A DNA stretch of 43,713 nt from Chlamydiales bacterium (GCA_024233575.1 JACKPN010000013.1:1-43713), one strand, 5' to 3'; shown: positions 23,883 through 31,871, counted from the first letter of the stretch. The notes: generated from the letters alone by a model not told the origin. Made by a program: numbers and translations.

Positions 23883-25265
23883 TTAGCACTCCGGCACGTT
23901 TACAGCAAGACCGCCTAGCGAGGTTTCTTTATACATCGTCTGCATATCACGTCCAGTCTGCCGCATAGTCGCAATTACCTGATCCAGAGAGACTCGATGG
24001 ATACCATCGCCATGCAGCGCCAGAAGGCAGGCGTTGATCGCTTTGATCGCTCCCATCGTATTTCTCTCAATACAAGGGATTTGCACCAGGCCCATGATCG
24101 GATCGCAAGTCAAGCCGAGATTATGCTCCATACCGATCTCCGCAGCGTTCTCTACCTGCTCCGGCGTTCCTCCCAAGGCAGCAGTCAGCCCCGCCGCCGC
24201 CATCGAGCAGGCAACGCCCACCTCTCCCATACAGCCCATTTCCGCTGCAGATATCGAGGCACCCTCTTTAAAAAGAATACCAATCGCAGCAGCGGTGAGG
24301 AAAAAATCGACAAGCTTCTCATCTGAAGTGCTTTCGGTAAATCGTAGGAAGTAGTTTGCCACAGCAGGGATCACCCCTGCGGCGCCGTTGGTAGGAGCTG
24401 TGACGACTCTTCCTCCGGCGGCGTTCTCTTCGTTAACAGCCAGCGCCCATAAACTCACCCATTCCATCACAGAAGCAGCTTTTTCCTTTCCCTCTTTTTC
24501 ATTCTGCTGCAGTTTCTGAAGTACACCTTTGGCACGCCTTTTGACACCCAATCCACCAGGTAGAATACCCTCCTCACGGCAACCACGATCGATGCATCCT
24601 TTCATCACCTCCCAGATCCGATGAACGCCGTCATACACCTCTTTCTCTGGACGCCATGACTTCTCATTCTCCATCATCACCTGTGCGATCGTTTTTTTCT
24701 GATCGTTACAAATCGCCAACAACTCCTGACCACTTTTAAAAGGGTGAGGCAGCCTGTGCGAGTTGATGACCAGCTTACGGTTATGGTGTGCGAGATCGTG
24801 GTCGACAATGAATCCTCCACCAATGGAGTAGTAGACTTTTTGGAAGATTTCGTCACCTAAGGGCCCATAGACTGTGAAGCGCATCCCGTTTGGGTGATAA
24901 GGAAGCTGCTTGTCCCGATGGAAGAGCAGCTGTTTTTTTTCCACGAACGGCACTGCGTGCTCGCCATTTAATTTCAGCGTTTTCGTCGAACGTATCGTAG
25001 CGATTCGTTCCGGTATGCTGTCGGGATCGATATGCTCCGGTGTCTCCCCTTCCAACCCAAGGATGACGGCGATGTCGGTGCCGTGCCCTTTTCCGGTCAG
25101 CGCTAATGAGCCATACAAGTCCACCTTGACAAGGCCGACATCGGTCAAAGCATATCTTTCTAGGTAACGCTCGATAAAGCGTTTAGCTGCTCGCATAGGC
25201 CCGACGGTATGTGAACTCGACGGCCCGATGCCGATGGAGAAAAGATCAAAAATGCTGATTGCCAT
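23883..25265 (-). CDS. sdaA: L-serine ammonia-lyase, iron-sulfur-dependent
   Basis: 460 aa, the length of single-chain SdaA with the regulatory beta domain first (residues about 1-160, beginning SIFDLFSIGIGPSSSHTVGPMRAAKRF) and the catalytic alpha domain after it. It turns L-serine into pyruvate and ammonia. Cluster-region cysteines are visible in GCMGEVGVAC, CDPIMGLVQIPC and INACLL. The protein ends in NVPEC: a final cysteine is known in the Legionella enzyme to reach into the active site and bind the 4Fe-4S cluster as an inhibitory tail, and the same is likely here. It heads the operon with the hydrolase and pfp. Chlamydiae that feed pyruvate from serine have an important carbon route. Confidence 0.95.
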   Translation of the reverse strand: MAISIFDLFSIGIGPSSSHTVGPMRAAKRFIERYLERYALTDVGLVKVDLYGSLALTGKGHGTDIAVILGLEGETPEHIDPDSIPERIATIRSTKTLKLNGEHAVPFVEKKQLLFHRDKQLPYHPNGMRFTVYGPLGDEIFQKVYYSIGGGFIVDHDLAHHNRKLVINSHRLPHPFKSGQELLAICNDQKKTIAQVMMENEKSWRPEKEVYDGVHRIWEVMKGCIDRGCREEGILPGGLGVKRRAKGVLQKLQQNEKEGKEKAASVMEWVSLWALAVNEENAAGGRVVTAPTNGAAGVIPAVANYFLRFTESTSDEKLVDFFLTAAAIGILFKEGASISAAEMGCMGEVGVACSMAAAGLTAALGGTPEQVENAAEIGMEHNLGLTCDPIMGLVQIPCIERNTMGAIKAINACLLALHGDGIHRVSLDQVIATMRQTGRDMQTMYKETSLGGLAVNVPEC

Positions 25266-25396
25266 AGATCATCCGTAACCTTTTTTGGATTTTCTTATAA
25301 CTCAATATATTGAATATACGCAACCTGATGTCGCAGAAACTAAACTCTTTTGGAATAAACTGAGAACAAATGAAATCTTACAAGAAACTAACGGTG

Positions 25397-25469
25397 TAGC
25401 GGCACCTGGACTCGAACCAGGGACACACGGATTATGATTCCGTTGCTCTACCAACTGAGCTATACCGCC
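25397..25469 (-). tRNA. tRNA-Met (CAT), elongator
   Basis: On the minus strand a complete cloverleaf: acceptor GGCGGTA against TGCCGCT (first pair G-U), anticodon stem ACGGA/TCCGT around loop ATCATAA giving CAT, T-arm CCTGG-TTCGAGT-CCAGG and discriminator A. It has no initiator features, so elongator methionine is the best reading; a lysidine-modified tRNA-Ile with the same anticodon cannot be fully excluded. CCA is not encoded. It follows the initiator tRNA by 18 bases. Confidence 0.9.
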
Positions 25470-25487
25470 ACATGTAGAAAGAAAAAA

Positions 25488-25560
25488 TAGCGGGGGGAGG
25501 ATTCGAACCTCCGACCTTTGGGTTATGAGCCCAACGAGCTAACCCCTGCTCCACCCCGCG
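25488..25560 (-). tRNA. tRNA-fMet (CAT), initiator
   Basis: The minus strand reads CGCGGGG... with anticodon stem TTGGG/CCCAA (three consecutive G-C pairs next to the loop), loop CTCATAA and anticodon CAT. Position 1 is C and its partner position is T, an unpaired end that marks the initiator in bacteria. CCA is not encoded. It is the upstream member of a two-tRNA unit with elongator tRNA-Met. Confidence 0.93.
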
Positions 25561-25611
25561 TCAAGATTTTGCACTTGTTTGGCAAACTCGAAACATAACA
25601 ATATCAGAGCG

Positions 25612-25872
25612 CTAGATTTTAGCACAAGGATAAAAATGAAAATGTGAGCGCAACGTGATAATTTCACTGACCATGCCCCTTGCGATTTTTACAACGAACA
25701 TGCCGTCGTCTTGGGCCCATCCATATTTTATTTGAACCTCGCCAAAATCCTTGCCCATATTCATATACCCAACAAGAGGCAATGTAACCTTGCCATTTGA
25801 AACCAGCTTAAACCGATCTTCCTGCAATGCAATCGCCTTTTTTAGATCTAACTTGGATTTGATCTCTTTCAA
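25612..25872 (-). CDS. Small hypothetical protein after phzF
   Basis: 86 aa starting at TTG 25872 (MKEIKSKLDLKKAI), with a good GAAGG seven bases upstream, which decides the start. It reads as a charged N-terminal helix followed by beta hairpins (FKLVSNGKVTLPLVGY, GEVQIKYGW). It lies 10 bases past the phzF stop on the same strand, so it is likely co-transcribed. No family is recognised and no signal peptide is seen. Confidence 0.6.
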   Translation of the reverse strand: MKEIKSKLDLKKAIALQEDRFKLVSNGKVTLPLVGYMNMGKDFGEVQIKYGWAQDDGMFVVKIARGMVSEIITLRSHFHFYPCAKI

Positions 25873-25882
25873 AGAAATACCT

Positions 25883-26683
25883 TCATATTATTTGATCTTC
25901 TTTCAGATTCATTACCCCTTTGAATACTGTGACAGCAGTGCCTGTGATTAGAACGCGATCTTGTAATATCTCTAGATCCATTGTCCCTCCTCTTTCCGAT
26001 ACTTGTCTTGCTTTTAGCTTTTGCTTATTCAGCCTGCTAGACCAATAAGGCGCTAAGGATGTGTTTGCAGATCCGGTCACGGGATCTTCCGGTACGTCAA
26101 GCTTCGGAAAAAAACCTCGATATATGTAATCAAACTCGCCGGATTGATCCAAAGCAGTCAATAGAAATCCTCGTTCGGTGAGGTCGCAAATTTTTTGATA
26201 GTTAGGGGTGAATGTTCGGACTATTTCATCGCTTGAAACTACAGCCATGCAGTCCTCGCCATTCGAACCAATGAAGTCAGGGGCCAATCCCAGAAGTTGA
26301 GTTATTTGATCAGAATATGCACTTTTCTCGAACGGTGGCTGAGAAGGAAAATCCAAGGTATACCCATTCCGGTTCTTAGTAATAGTTAAAGGTCCACTTC
26401 TGCTCTGAAAGACAATTTTATCATTTTCTACTAATCCCTCTTCCCAAAGGATGTGAGCTGCTGATAAAGTGGCGTGTCCGCACAAATTCACTTCTGTATT
26501 CGGAGTAAACCAGCGTATCTTTAGGTCGACCCCTCGGATAACAAATGCTGTCTCCGAAAGATTCATTTCTCTAGCAATTTTCATCAAAAGATTGGCAGGA
26601 GGCTCGCGGTCAAAAATAAATACTGCCGCGGGGTTCCCGCCAAAAATTTCAGTTGTAAAGGCATCGACTTGCCAAAAATCCAT
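25883..26683 (-). CDS. PhzF-family isomerase/epimerase-like protein
   Basis: 266 aa, typical for PhzF. N-terminal WQVDAFTTEIFGGNPAAVFIFD and LSETAFV (residues about 43-49, with the catalytic glutamate in SETAF), then FTPNTEVNLCGHATLSAAHIL and DPVTGSANTSLAPYW match the two-domain diaminopimelate-epimerase-like fold. PhzF proper acts in phenazine synthesis, but most relatives are general isomerases of small acids. No phenazine genes are near, so that role is not supported. It lies 36 bases after a PLP aminotransferase on the same strand, and the two probably act together on an amino acid. Confidence 0.9.
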   Translation of the reverse strand: MDFWQVDAFTTEIFGGNPAAVFIFDREPPANLLMKIAREMNLSETAFVIRGVDLKIRWFTPNTEVNLCGHATLSAAHILWEEGLVENDKIVFQSRSGPLTITKNRNGYTLDFPSQPPFEKSAYSDQITQLLGLAPDFIGSNGEDCMAVVSSDEIVRTFTPNYQKICDLTERGFLLTALDQSGEFDYIYRGFFPKLDVPEDPVTGSANTSLAPYWSSRLNKQKLKARQVSERGGTMDLEILQDRVLITGTAVTVFKGVMNLKEDQII

Positions 26684-26719
26684 AATACTCCTTCCTTTGT
26701 TTAATGTTTTTTTTTCATT

Positions 26720-27886
26720 TTAAACGCCTAAAACCATTCTCACTCTTTCCCCGAGACCGATAAGGCGCTCTTTTGGTTCATTAGAAAAGACGAAACGTAC
26801 GTATTTAGCAGCATTCTCGCCCCAACCGACCATTGGAGTGGTGGCGATTTTTGCTTCTTTAAACAACCTTTCTGAAAGTTCTGTGGAGGTCATCCCGTAG
26901 GATGATGCGTCAAGCAATAAAGACCAGCCACCATGGGGAGGAATCACTGAAAGGCCCTTGAGTTCATGAAGTAAAGTATCTCGCCTTTCTTCCCATTCGG
27001 ATATTGCGGCTTTCAATCCATCGTCTGGTGCGTTTAATCCTGCAGCAACTCCCGCCATGCTGATACCTGTCTGGCACACGACATTTGAGATGCTCACCAA
27101 ACCTATGTCATTCATCACCGTTTTTGGACCCACTATCCATCCTATACGCCACCCTATCATTCTCAATTCTTTAGAAGCCGCACCAACGGTGATGGTACGC
27201 TCTTTCATGCTAGGTATGGATGCTGGGTGAATGAGGGGGCGTTTATCGTAGAGGATACGTTCCATAGCGGCATCATAAAGCAGCCAGGCATCGGCTTCTA
27301 TTGTTACCCGAGCTACAGCCTCCCATTCCTCTTTAGTAAGTATATGACCGGTTGGCATCCCAGGGCTTATCAATATAATTTTTGTACGTGAAGTTGTTGA
27401 ATTTTCTAGGGCTTGGACATCTAAACGCCATCCATCTCCAGAGGGAATAAGAGGAATAAATACTGGGATTCCCCCCACGATATGTATGCGATTGATGATA
27501 CCTGCATAGGTAGGATCGGTGACTATCACTTCATCTCCAGGTTCAATCATCGCGAGGAGGCAATTTAAAATACCAGACATGCCTCCAGCAGTGATAATGC
27601 ACTCAGACCGCCAATCATAATCAACTCCACAGCACTTTGAGATACGCGTTGTTGCAGCTTTCCTTAAAGAGTCTTGACCCAGAAAAGGTAAGTAGCTGTT
27701 GTTCTCATCTAATGCTAAATTGTTTCTTGTTGTCTCAATGGCAATAGCAGGAGGGGGTATATCTGTATCCAGATTTTCAAGGCGCAGTATTTCAGGGTCA
27801 CGAGCAGCATCTGCGGCATCCCCCATGCGATCCACACCAATACCTGGGACATTTTTTAATCTTGACACTCTCGATAATGTAGGCAT
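26720..27886 (-). CDS. PLP-dependent aminotransferase, class I/II
   Basis: 388 aa from ATG 27886, with a GGAGAG ribosome site; the longer reading from 27973 adds 29 residues inside the divergent promoter region. Fold-type I marks: GGMSGILNCLLA (PLP phosphate loop), DPTYAGII, SPGMPTGHILTKEEW (the N-P-x-G region with Gly-Met for Asn-Pro), VGAASKELRMIGWRIGW with the Schiff-base lysine, and the C-terminal arginine in VRFVFS. The substrate is unknown. It is divergent from a YheO/DauR-like regulator across an operator that carries both promoters, and phzF follows. Confidence 0.9.
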   Translation of the reverse strand: MPTLSRVSRLKNVPGIGVDRMGDAADAARDPEILRLENLDTDIPPPAIAIETTRNNLALDENNSYLPFLGQDSLRKAATTRISKCCGVDYDWRSECIITAGGMSGILNCLLAMIEPGDEVIVTDPTYAGIINRIHIVGGIPVFIPLIPSGDGWRLDVQALENSTTSRTKIILISPGMPTGHILTKEEWEAVARVTIEADAWLLYDAAMERILYDKRPLIHPASIPSMKERTITVGAASKELRMIGWRIGWIVGPKTVMNDIGLVSISNVVCQTGISMAGVAAGLNAPDDGLKAAISEWEERRDTLLHELKGLSVIPPHGGWSLLLDASSYGMTSTELSERLFKEAKIATTPMVGWGENAAKYVRFVFSNEPKERLIGLGERVRMVLGV

Positions 27887-27925
27887 TGACGCTCTCCGAT
27901 TATTAAAATTATTCTTGTGAATCAA

Positions 27926-27995
27926 AGTATACATTCCCCTGTTCTTTTTTGTCAATTTGTAAAAGTTTGACAATCCGTCTTATTTTTGGTAGAAT
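27926..27995. promoter_or_regulatory. Divergent promoter pair with an operator palindrome holding both -35 boxes
   Basis: Plus strand (regulator): TTGACA 27967-27972 and TAGAAT 27990-27995, 17-base spacer. Minus strand (aminotransferase): TTGACA, read from 27955 to 27950, and TATACT, read from 27931 to 27926, 18-base spacer. The two -35 boxes lie in the arms of a 7-bp inverted repeat TTGTCAA (27949-27955) and TTGACAA (27967-27973), so one regulator bound here would affect both genes. Confidence 0.75.
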
Positions 27996-28021
27996 GTTAG
28001 CTTAGCAGAAGGAGTGCAGCT

Positions 28022-28654
28022 ATGAAGAACAGCGAATTTTCAATTTTATGGAAGCAATATGAACCCTTAATTCAGGCGATTGTAGAGCTATTCCACCCTT
28101 TTGTAGAAGTCGCGGTCCATGATATCGAGCAAGGTAGAGTGGTTGCTATATACCATAATATCTCACAGAGGAAAGTTGGGGAGGCGTCACCTCTAAAAGA
28201 ATTGAAAGTTAAGATAGAAAATTTCCCTGATTTTTTCTCTCCGTATCAAAAACAAAATTGGGATGGGCGAGCCCTTAAGTGCACTTCCGTAACCATGAGA
28301 AATAAAAAGGGGATCCCAATAGGATTAATCTGCATTAATGCTGATGTGAGTGTTTTTCAAGAGGGTTGTAAGTTGTTGGAAGCTTTTTTGAAAATCAAGG
28401 ACGATGCGAATAACCCTATTGAGATATTTGGCAGTGAATGTGAGTCTCAAGCTGAGAGTGTCATTCAGCAATTTTTGGATGAAAATCATCTCTCTTTAAA
28501 TCATTTAAGCCGTGACCAAAAAAAGGATCTGGTGCAGAGACTTTACCGGAAGGGCGTCTTTAATTTTAAAAACGCGCCTTCATTCATAGCAAATAAGTTA
28601 AAAACTTCCAGAGCAAGCGTTTACAATTATATTAAGCAGGTAGGAGACAAGTGA
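28022..28654 (+). CDS. YheO/DauR-type transcriptional regulator (PAS-like plus HTH)
   Basis: 210 aa, with AAGGAG seven bases before ATG 28022. Residues about 1-120 fit the YheO PAS-like sensor domain (PFVEVAVHDIEQGRVVAIYHNISQRKVGE, then MRNKKGIPIGLICINADVS). Residues about 145-210 fit the associated HTH domain (LSRDQKKDLVQRLYRKGVFNFKNAP, then SFIANKLKTSRASVYNYIKQV). Known relatives include DauR, which controls D-arginine catabolism and senses an amino acid. The divergent aminotransferase and PhzF are probable targets; the ligand is unknown. Confidence 0.87.
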   Translation: MKNSEFSILWKQYEPLIQAIVELFHPFVEVAVHDIEQGRVVAIYHNISQRKVGEASPLKELKVKIENFPDFFSPYQKQNWDGRALKCTSVTMRNKKGIPIGLICINADVSVFQEGCKLLEAFLKIKDDANNPIEIFGSECESQAESVIQQFLDENHLSLNHLSRDQKKDLVQRLYRKGVFNFKNAPSFIANKLKTSRASVYNYIKQVGDK

Positions 28655-28996
28655 GATTATAGGCAATGTATTTGATTTCAAATCGGCCCTGTTGTATAAC
28701 TTAACCACCGAGTACACAGAGATTTATGAGAAAAACAGAAAAATACTGAAACCCTTCCAGAAAATAGTGTAGACTAATTTTATAATTTTCTCACATTCCT
28801 CTGATATCTTAGTAAACTCTGTTGTTTATATCTGATGTTTAGTTGCTTGTGGTGTTCTGGATTTATGCAACAACGCCTTTCAAATCTATAAAAAGCTATT
28901 ACCCAGAGGCACCGCCACTCCTTAAATGAAGTAATGGAAACTGCATTGCTCTGAACAAAAATGCATCTTCAATCAGAGTAAAGGAGACTTTCAAAC
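28655..28996. other. Intergenic region without recognised feature
   Basis: AT-rich, with stop codons in all frames and no terminator-like hairpin with a T-run behind the regulator. An AAGGAG ribosome site at about 28981-28986 serves the F-box gene. Confidence 0.5.
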
Positions 28997-29344
28997 ATGC
29001 AATTGATTGCGAATGATGGAAATAGAGAAACGGTTGTTTCTAATTCAGAGGACTCACAAAAAAAGAATCCGATAGAACCACTTCCTAGGGAGATGATAGT
29101 CGAAATCTTCAACAAGTTGAAGCTGTCAGATCTTGCTCAGGCGACTCGAGTGTGCCAGGAATGGCATAGGTTGGTTGATGAGAAGATGAAGAAAGAGAAG
29201 AGCATTTGGCTAAATCAACATGCGTTTGGAAAAGAGCAGTGGAAGCGATACTTTGACGTTTCCATTGAAAGTGCCCCCCCCTACCAAAGGGGATTTATGG
29301 CAAATTGCTTGAGCAAGATCCCTGGGAATCCGAAAAAAAAATAG
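28997..29344 (+). CDS. F-box protein, first half of a frame-broken gene (copy 1)
   Basis: 115 aa, AAGGAG before ATG 28997. Residues about 27-70 are an F-box: IEPLPREMIVEIFNKLKLS, then DLAQATRVCQEWHRLVDEKM and KSIW, with the L-P, the conserved V-C-x-x-W and the closing W of the domain. F-box proteins link substrates to SCF ubiquitin ligases through Skp1 in eukaryotes, so a bacterial one suggests a host-directed effector. After VSIESAPP the frame breaks at an 8-C tract (29274-29281); the following 19 residues are out of frame. Copy 2 shows the intended sequence here (VPPLPEGIYGKLLE). One added C or two lost Cs would join this to the next entry. No signal peptide. Confidence 0.75.
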   Translation: MQLIANDGNRETVVSNSEDSQKKNPIEPLPREMIVEIFNKLKLSDLAQATRVCQEWHRLVDEKMKKEKSIWLNQHAFGKEQWKRYFDVSIESAPPYQRGFMANCLSKIPGNPKKK

Positions 29345-29994
29345 CGGAGACATTCAGTCTCTTTCTTGTTCCGGATAAAGTCCTGAAAGACGGCAAACTT
29401 ATTCCGGTAACGATTGACAATATCCCAAAAATTCGAAGAGGAATTGCAGTTCAATCTGAATATGGCTTCTACTCGAATAGCATTAAAAAACCTTATGGGA
29501 GTCGAAAAACTACTGCACATTGGGTATTGATGAGAAAACTGGTGATTCCGGAGTCGAGAACGATTAGTTTTGAGAGTCAGAAAAGACTTTTAGACGGGAA
29601 AGAGTACGAAGTTCCGAAGCTTCTGGATGTAATCATGATGCAAATTATTTACAATGTTGTCACTGATAATGGTGGGTATAGTGAGGATAAACAGGGCACC
29701 TCCATTCGCTGTCGAGAAACTGTAAAACGAGCTGGTTTTCTTGTACGGCCCGGTTTTTATTACCAAGCGTTAGTTACAAGCAAAGATTCGAAATTACTGC
29801 TTCATGACTTCGATAGAGATAATTTTTTTCGCAGTCAATATTCGCTGTTGCCCTGCTGGAAGTTTCAAAACCCTCAGAGTGAGAATCCGATGGAACGACT
29901 TCCTAGAGATGATGGTCGCAATCTTCAACAAGTTGAAGCTGTCAGATCTTGCCCAGGCGACTCGAGTGTGCCAGGACTGGCACAGGTTGGTTGA
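29305..29994 (+). CDS. C-terminal part of F-box protein copy 1, in a shifted frame
   Basis: About 229 aa of open frame; the TTG at 29305 is only the first possible start and has no ribosome site, so this is a continuation of the F-box gene and not an independent gene. In-frame residues upstream (LPKGIYGKLLEQDPWESEKKIAETFSL) start at 29281 directly behind the C-tract. The body (SLFLVPDKVLKDGKLIPVTI, AHWVLMRKLVIPESRTISF, YEVPKLLDVIMMQIIY, RCRETVKRAG, LLLHDFDRDN) looks like a compact domain shared with copy 2 and, from memory, with a family seen beside F-boxes in other amoeba-associated Chlamydiae. The natural end is near PCWKF (about 29865); beyond that the frame runs into copy 2. Confidence 0.6.
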   Translation: MLEQDPWESEKKIAETFSLFLVPDKVLKDGKLIPVTIDNIPKIRRGIAVQSEYGFYSNSIKKPYGSRKTTAHWVLMRKLVIPESRTISFESQKRLLDGKEYEVPKLLDVIMMQIIYNVVTDNGGYSEDKQGTSIRCRETVKRAGFLVRPGFYYQALVTSKDSKLLLHDFDRDNFFRSQYSLLPCWKFQNPQSENPMERLPRDDGRNLQQVEAVRSCPGDSSVPGLAQVG

Positions 29995-30133
29995 TGAGAA
30001 GATGGAGAAAGAGAAGAGCATTTGGCTAAATCAATATGCGTTTGGAAAGGAGCAGTGGGAGCAGTGTTTTGGGGTATCCATTGAAAATGTTCCGCCTCTA
30101 CCAGAGGGGATTTATGGCAAATTGCTTGAGTAA
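29804..30133 (+). pseudogene. F-box protein copy 2, N-terminal part, decayed
   Basis: The F-box in this copy (MMVAIFNKLKLSDLAQATR, then VCQDWHRLVDEKMEKEKSIW) is intact as a domain but has no start of its own: its true N-terminal stretch NPMERLPRD lies in the frame of copy 1's C-terminal part. A loss of two bases at about 29905-29910, where copy 1 has one more GA/GG unit, shifts the frame. The copy stops at a TAA (30131-30133) where copy 1 has CAA, and again at TGA (30140-30142) where copy 1 has TGG. The first residues before MMVA in this frame are read from non-homologous frame and should be ignored. Confidence 0.65.
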
Positions 30134-30157
30134 GATCCCTGAGAATCCGAAAAAAAA

Positions 30158-30544
30158 GTGGCGGAGACATTCAGCCTCTTTCTCGTCCCGGATAAAGTCC
30201 TGAAAGACGGGGAGCTTATTCCGATAACGATTAATAATATCCTAAGAATTATAAAGGGTAGTTCTACCGAGTTTGAGCTGTCTCACGAGAATGAAGCAGA
30301 GAGTTATTACCGAGACAAAGAGGTCGAAGCTCACTGGGTGTTGATGAGAAACAAGATAATTTTGCGCACTAGGAATAAGAGTTTTGAAGAGCATGAACGA
30401 CTCGTTTCCGGGACAGGTTCTGAGGTGCCGCTTTTTCTGGATTCGATCATTCAACACATAATCTACAACACCTTCAGAGGCAATGGTGTTTATAGGGAAG
30501 AAGAGGAAGCTCTCATTCGTTGTAAAGAGGTCGTTAGAGGGTGA
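30158..30544 (+). pseudogene. F-box protein copy 2, C-terminal part, decayed
   Basis: 128 aa in the same frame as the preceding part and separated from it only by the two stop codons. The GTG at 30158 is the first possible start and has no ribosome site. It repeats the module of copy 1 (ETFSLFLVPDKVLKDGELIPITINNI, HWVLMRNKIILRTRNKSF, RCKEVV) and then stops at TGA 30542-30544, short of copy 1's GFYYQ...PCWKF end, so it is also truncated. It ends 37 bases from the convergent waaA stop. Confidence 0.6.
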
Positions 30545-30581
30545 CATTTTCATTTTGCGCTGACAGGATAAAGATGAAAAA

Positions 30582-31871
30582 TTATTGTTTCTGAAATTCA
30601 CGTTCCAAAACATGCCACGTTTTGTCTGTTGCACCACGACTTGCTCCGGCAAGTTCAAGGCCCCGTGCGCCCATCTCTTGACGTGATGCATCATCTTTGA
30701 GGAGAGAACTCATCTGCTCTGCTATTTGTGGTACATCAACTTGCATTCCTGCCTGATACTGCTTGATCAATTCCACAAGTTCCGGCTGCTGGTGCATATA
30801 TGGCCCAAAAAGAACGGGAACGCCATACCAACATGGCTCGATGATATTGTGACCGCCGACTTTATTGGTATAGCTCCCTGCAACAACGGCAATATCGGCA
30901 AACTGATAACAACGCCTCAAAAGCCCCATCGCATCGATCAGAACGACTTTTGCCTCTTTAGCATCAGCAGTTTTACTGATTCGCGTAAAAGGAACCTGTC
31001 GCTCAGAGAGCAGTCGTGCTACTGTTTCAAAACGCTCGGGATGTCTCGGGACAAGGACCAGCTTGAGGCTGGGATATTTCGCCCAAAGCTGCTCCATGAC
31101 ATCAAGAAAAACAGCTTCTTCAGGATCATGGGTAGAGCCGACAACAATCACTTTGTCGTCCTTTTGGATGCCTAATTCCGATTTCCATTGATTCAATTCA
31201 TCCGGAGGCAGCTTGGGATATTCATCATCAAATTTCAAGTTGCCTGTCACAACAATCCTTTCTTGCGGTATGCCTAGGCTAAGAAAACGATTATAGTAGT
31301 GCGCGCTCTGCACACAGAAGATATCGATATGGGAAAAAAGCCTTTTTGTGAAGAAGCGCAAGAAGCGGAACCTGTTCACCGAACGCTCAGAGAGTTTACC
31401 ATTGACCAATACGATCTTTGTGCCCAATTTTTTGGCGCTTCTCAGAAAATTCCACCAAAAATCGGTCTCTGTAAGGATGATGAGATCGGGACGAATACGC
31501 CTAATGATGGGACGAATGATCCAGCGGAAGTCCAGAGGCAGATATACATGGTAATCCGCGCAAGCTGCGGAACGCTTTGCTTCGGCATGTCCAGTTTCTG
31601 TTGTAGAAGAAACAATAACGATCGGATTGTTAAATTCTTTTTTTAGCTTACGCACCACAGGAGCGACTGCTTTGGTCTCGCCAACAGAAACAGCATGAAC
31701 CCATACTAGCGGCCTATCTTTTTTATCGATTTTAGGGAACGCTATGCCGAAGCGCTGCAGCATGCTTTCCTTATACTTGCCAATCCTGAAACGCTGGTAA
31801 ATAATTTTTGGCAGCATCATGAGCGCAGCAAGTGTAATGGTAATATCGTATAAAAGAGAGGTAAGCATCAT
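30582..31871 (-). CDS. waaA: 3-deoxy-D-manno-octulosonic acid (Kdo) transferase
   Basis: 429 aa; ATG 31871 or the next codon (31868), both behind an AAGG site. WaaA adds Kdo to lipid A at the inner membrane; chlamydial enzymes add three or more residues and create the genus epitope. An N-terminal membrane segment (residues about 5-25, LLYDITITLAALMMLPKII) precedes a GT-B body with the family marks WVHAVSVGETKAVAPVVRKL, SSTTETGHAEAK, VLVNGKLSERS, GNLKFDDEYPKL, VGSTHDPEE and the C-terminal GGHNIIEPCWYGVPVLFGP. It is divergent from kdsB, which makes the donor CMP-Kdo. Confidence 0.96.
   Translation of the reverse strand: MMLTSLLYDITITLAALMMLPKIIYQRFRIGKYKESMLQRFGIAFPKIDKKDRPLVWVHAVSVGETKAVAPVVRKLKKEFNNPIVIVSSTTETGHAEAKRSAACADYHVYLPLDFRWIIRPIIRRIRPDLIILTETDFWWNFLRSAKKLGTKIVLVNGKLSERSVNRFRFLRFFTKRLFSHIDIFCVQSAHYYNRFLSLGIPQERIVVTGNLKFDDEYPKLPPDELNQWKSELGIQKDDKVIVVGSTHDPEEAVFLDVMEQLWAKYPSLKLVLVPRHPERFETVARLLSERQVPFTRISKTADAKEAKVVLIDAMGLLRRCYQFADIAVVAGSYTNKVGGHNIIEPCWYGVPVLFGPYMHQQPELVELIKQYQAGMQVDVPQIAEQMSSLLKDDASRQEMGARGLELAGASRGATDKTWHVLEREFQKQ

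Larger units (their letters stand above)
29063..30160 (+). repeat. Tandem direct duplication of the F-box module
   Basis: The stretch 29073-29350 (copy 1, F-box start to the ETFSLF segment) recurs at 29885-30170 with an offset of about 816 bases and high nucleotide identity, for example the 24-base block around 29131 and 29947 differs at one position. Divergence is higher in the C-terminal module. Arrays of this kind arise by unequal recombination. Confidence 0.85.

Noticed and set aside
25397..25469. tRNA-Ile (lysidine-modified CAT)
   Set aside because: The tandem partner is clearly the initiator and the stem sequence suits elongator methionine; not disproved, only less likely.
25883..26683. 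Phenazine biosynthesis locus
   Set aside because: Only a PhzF-family protein is present; no other phenazine gene is near, and the family is broad.
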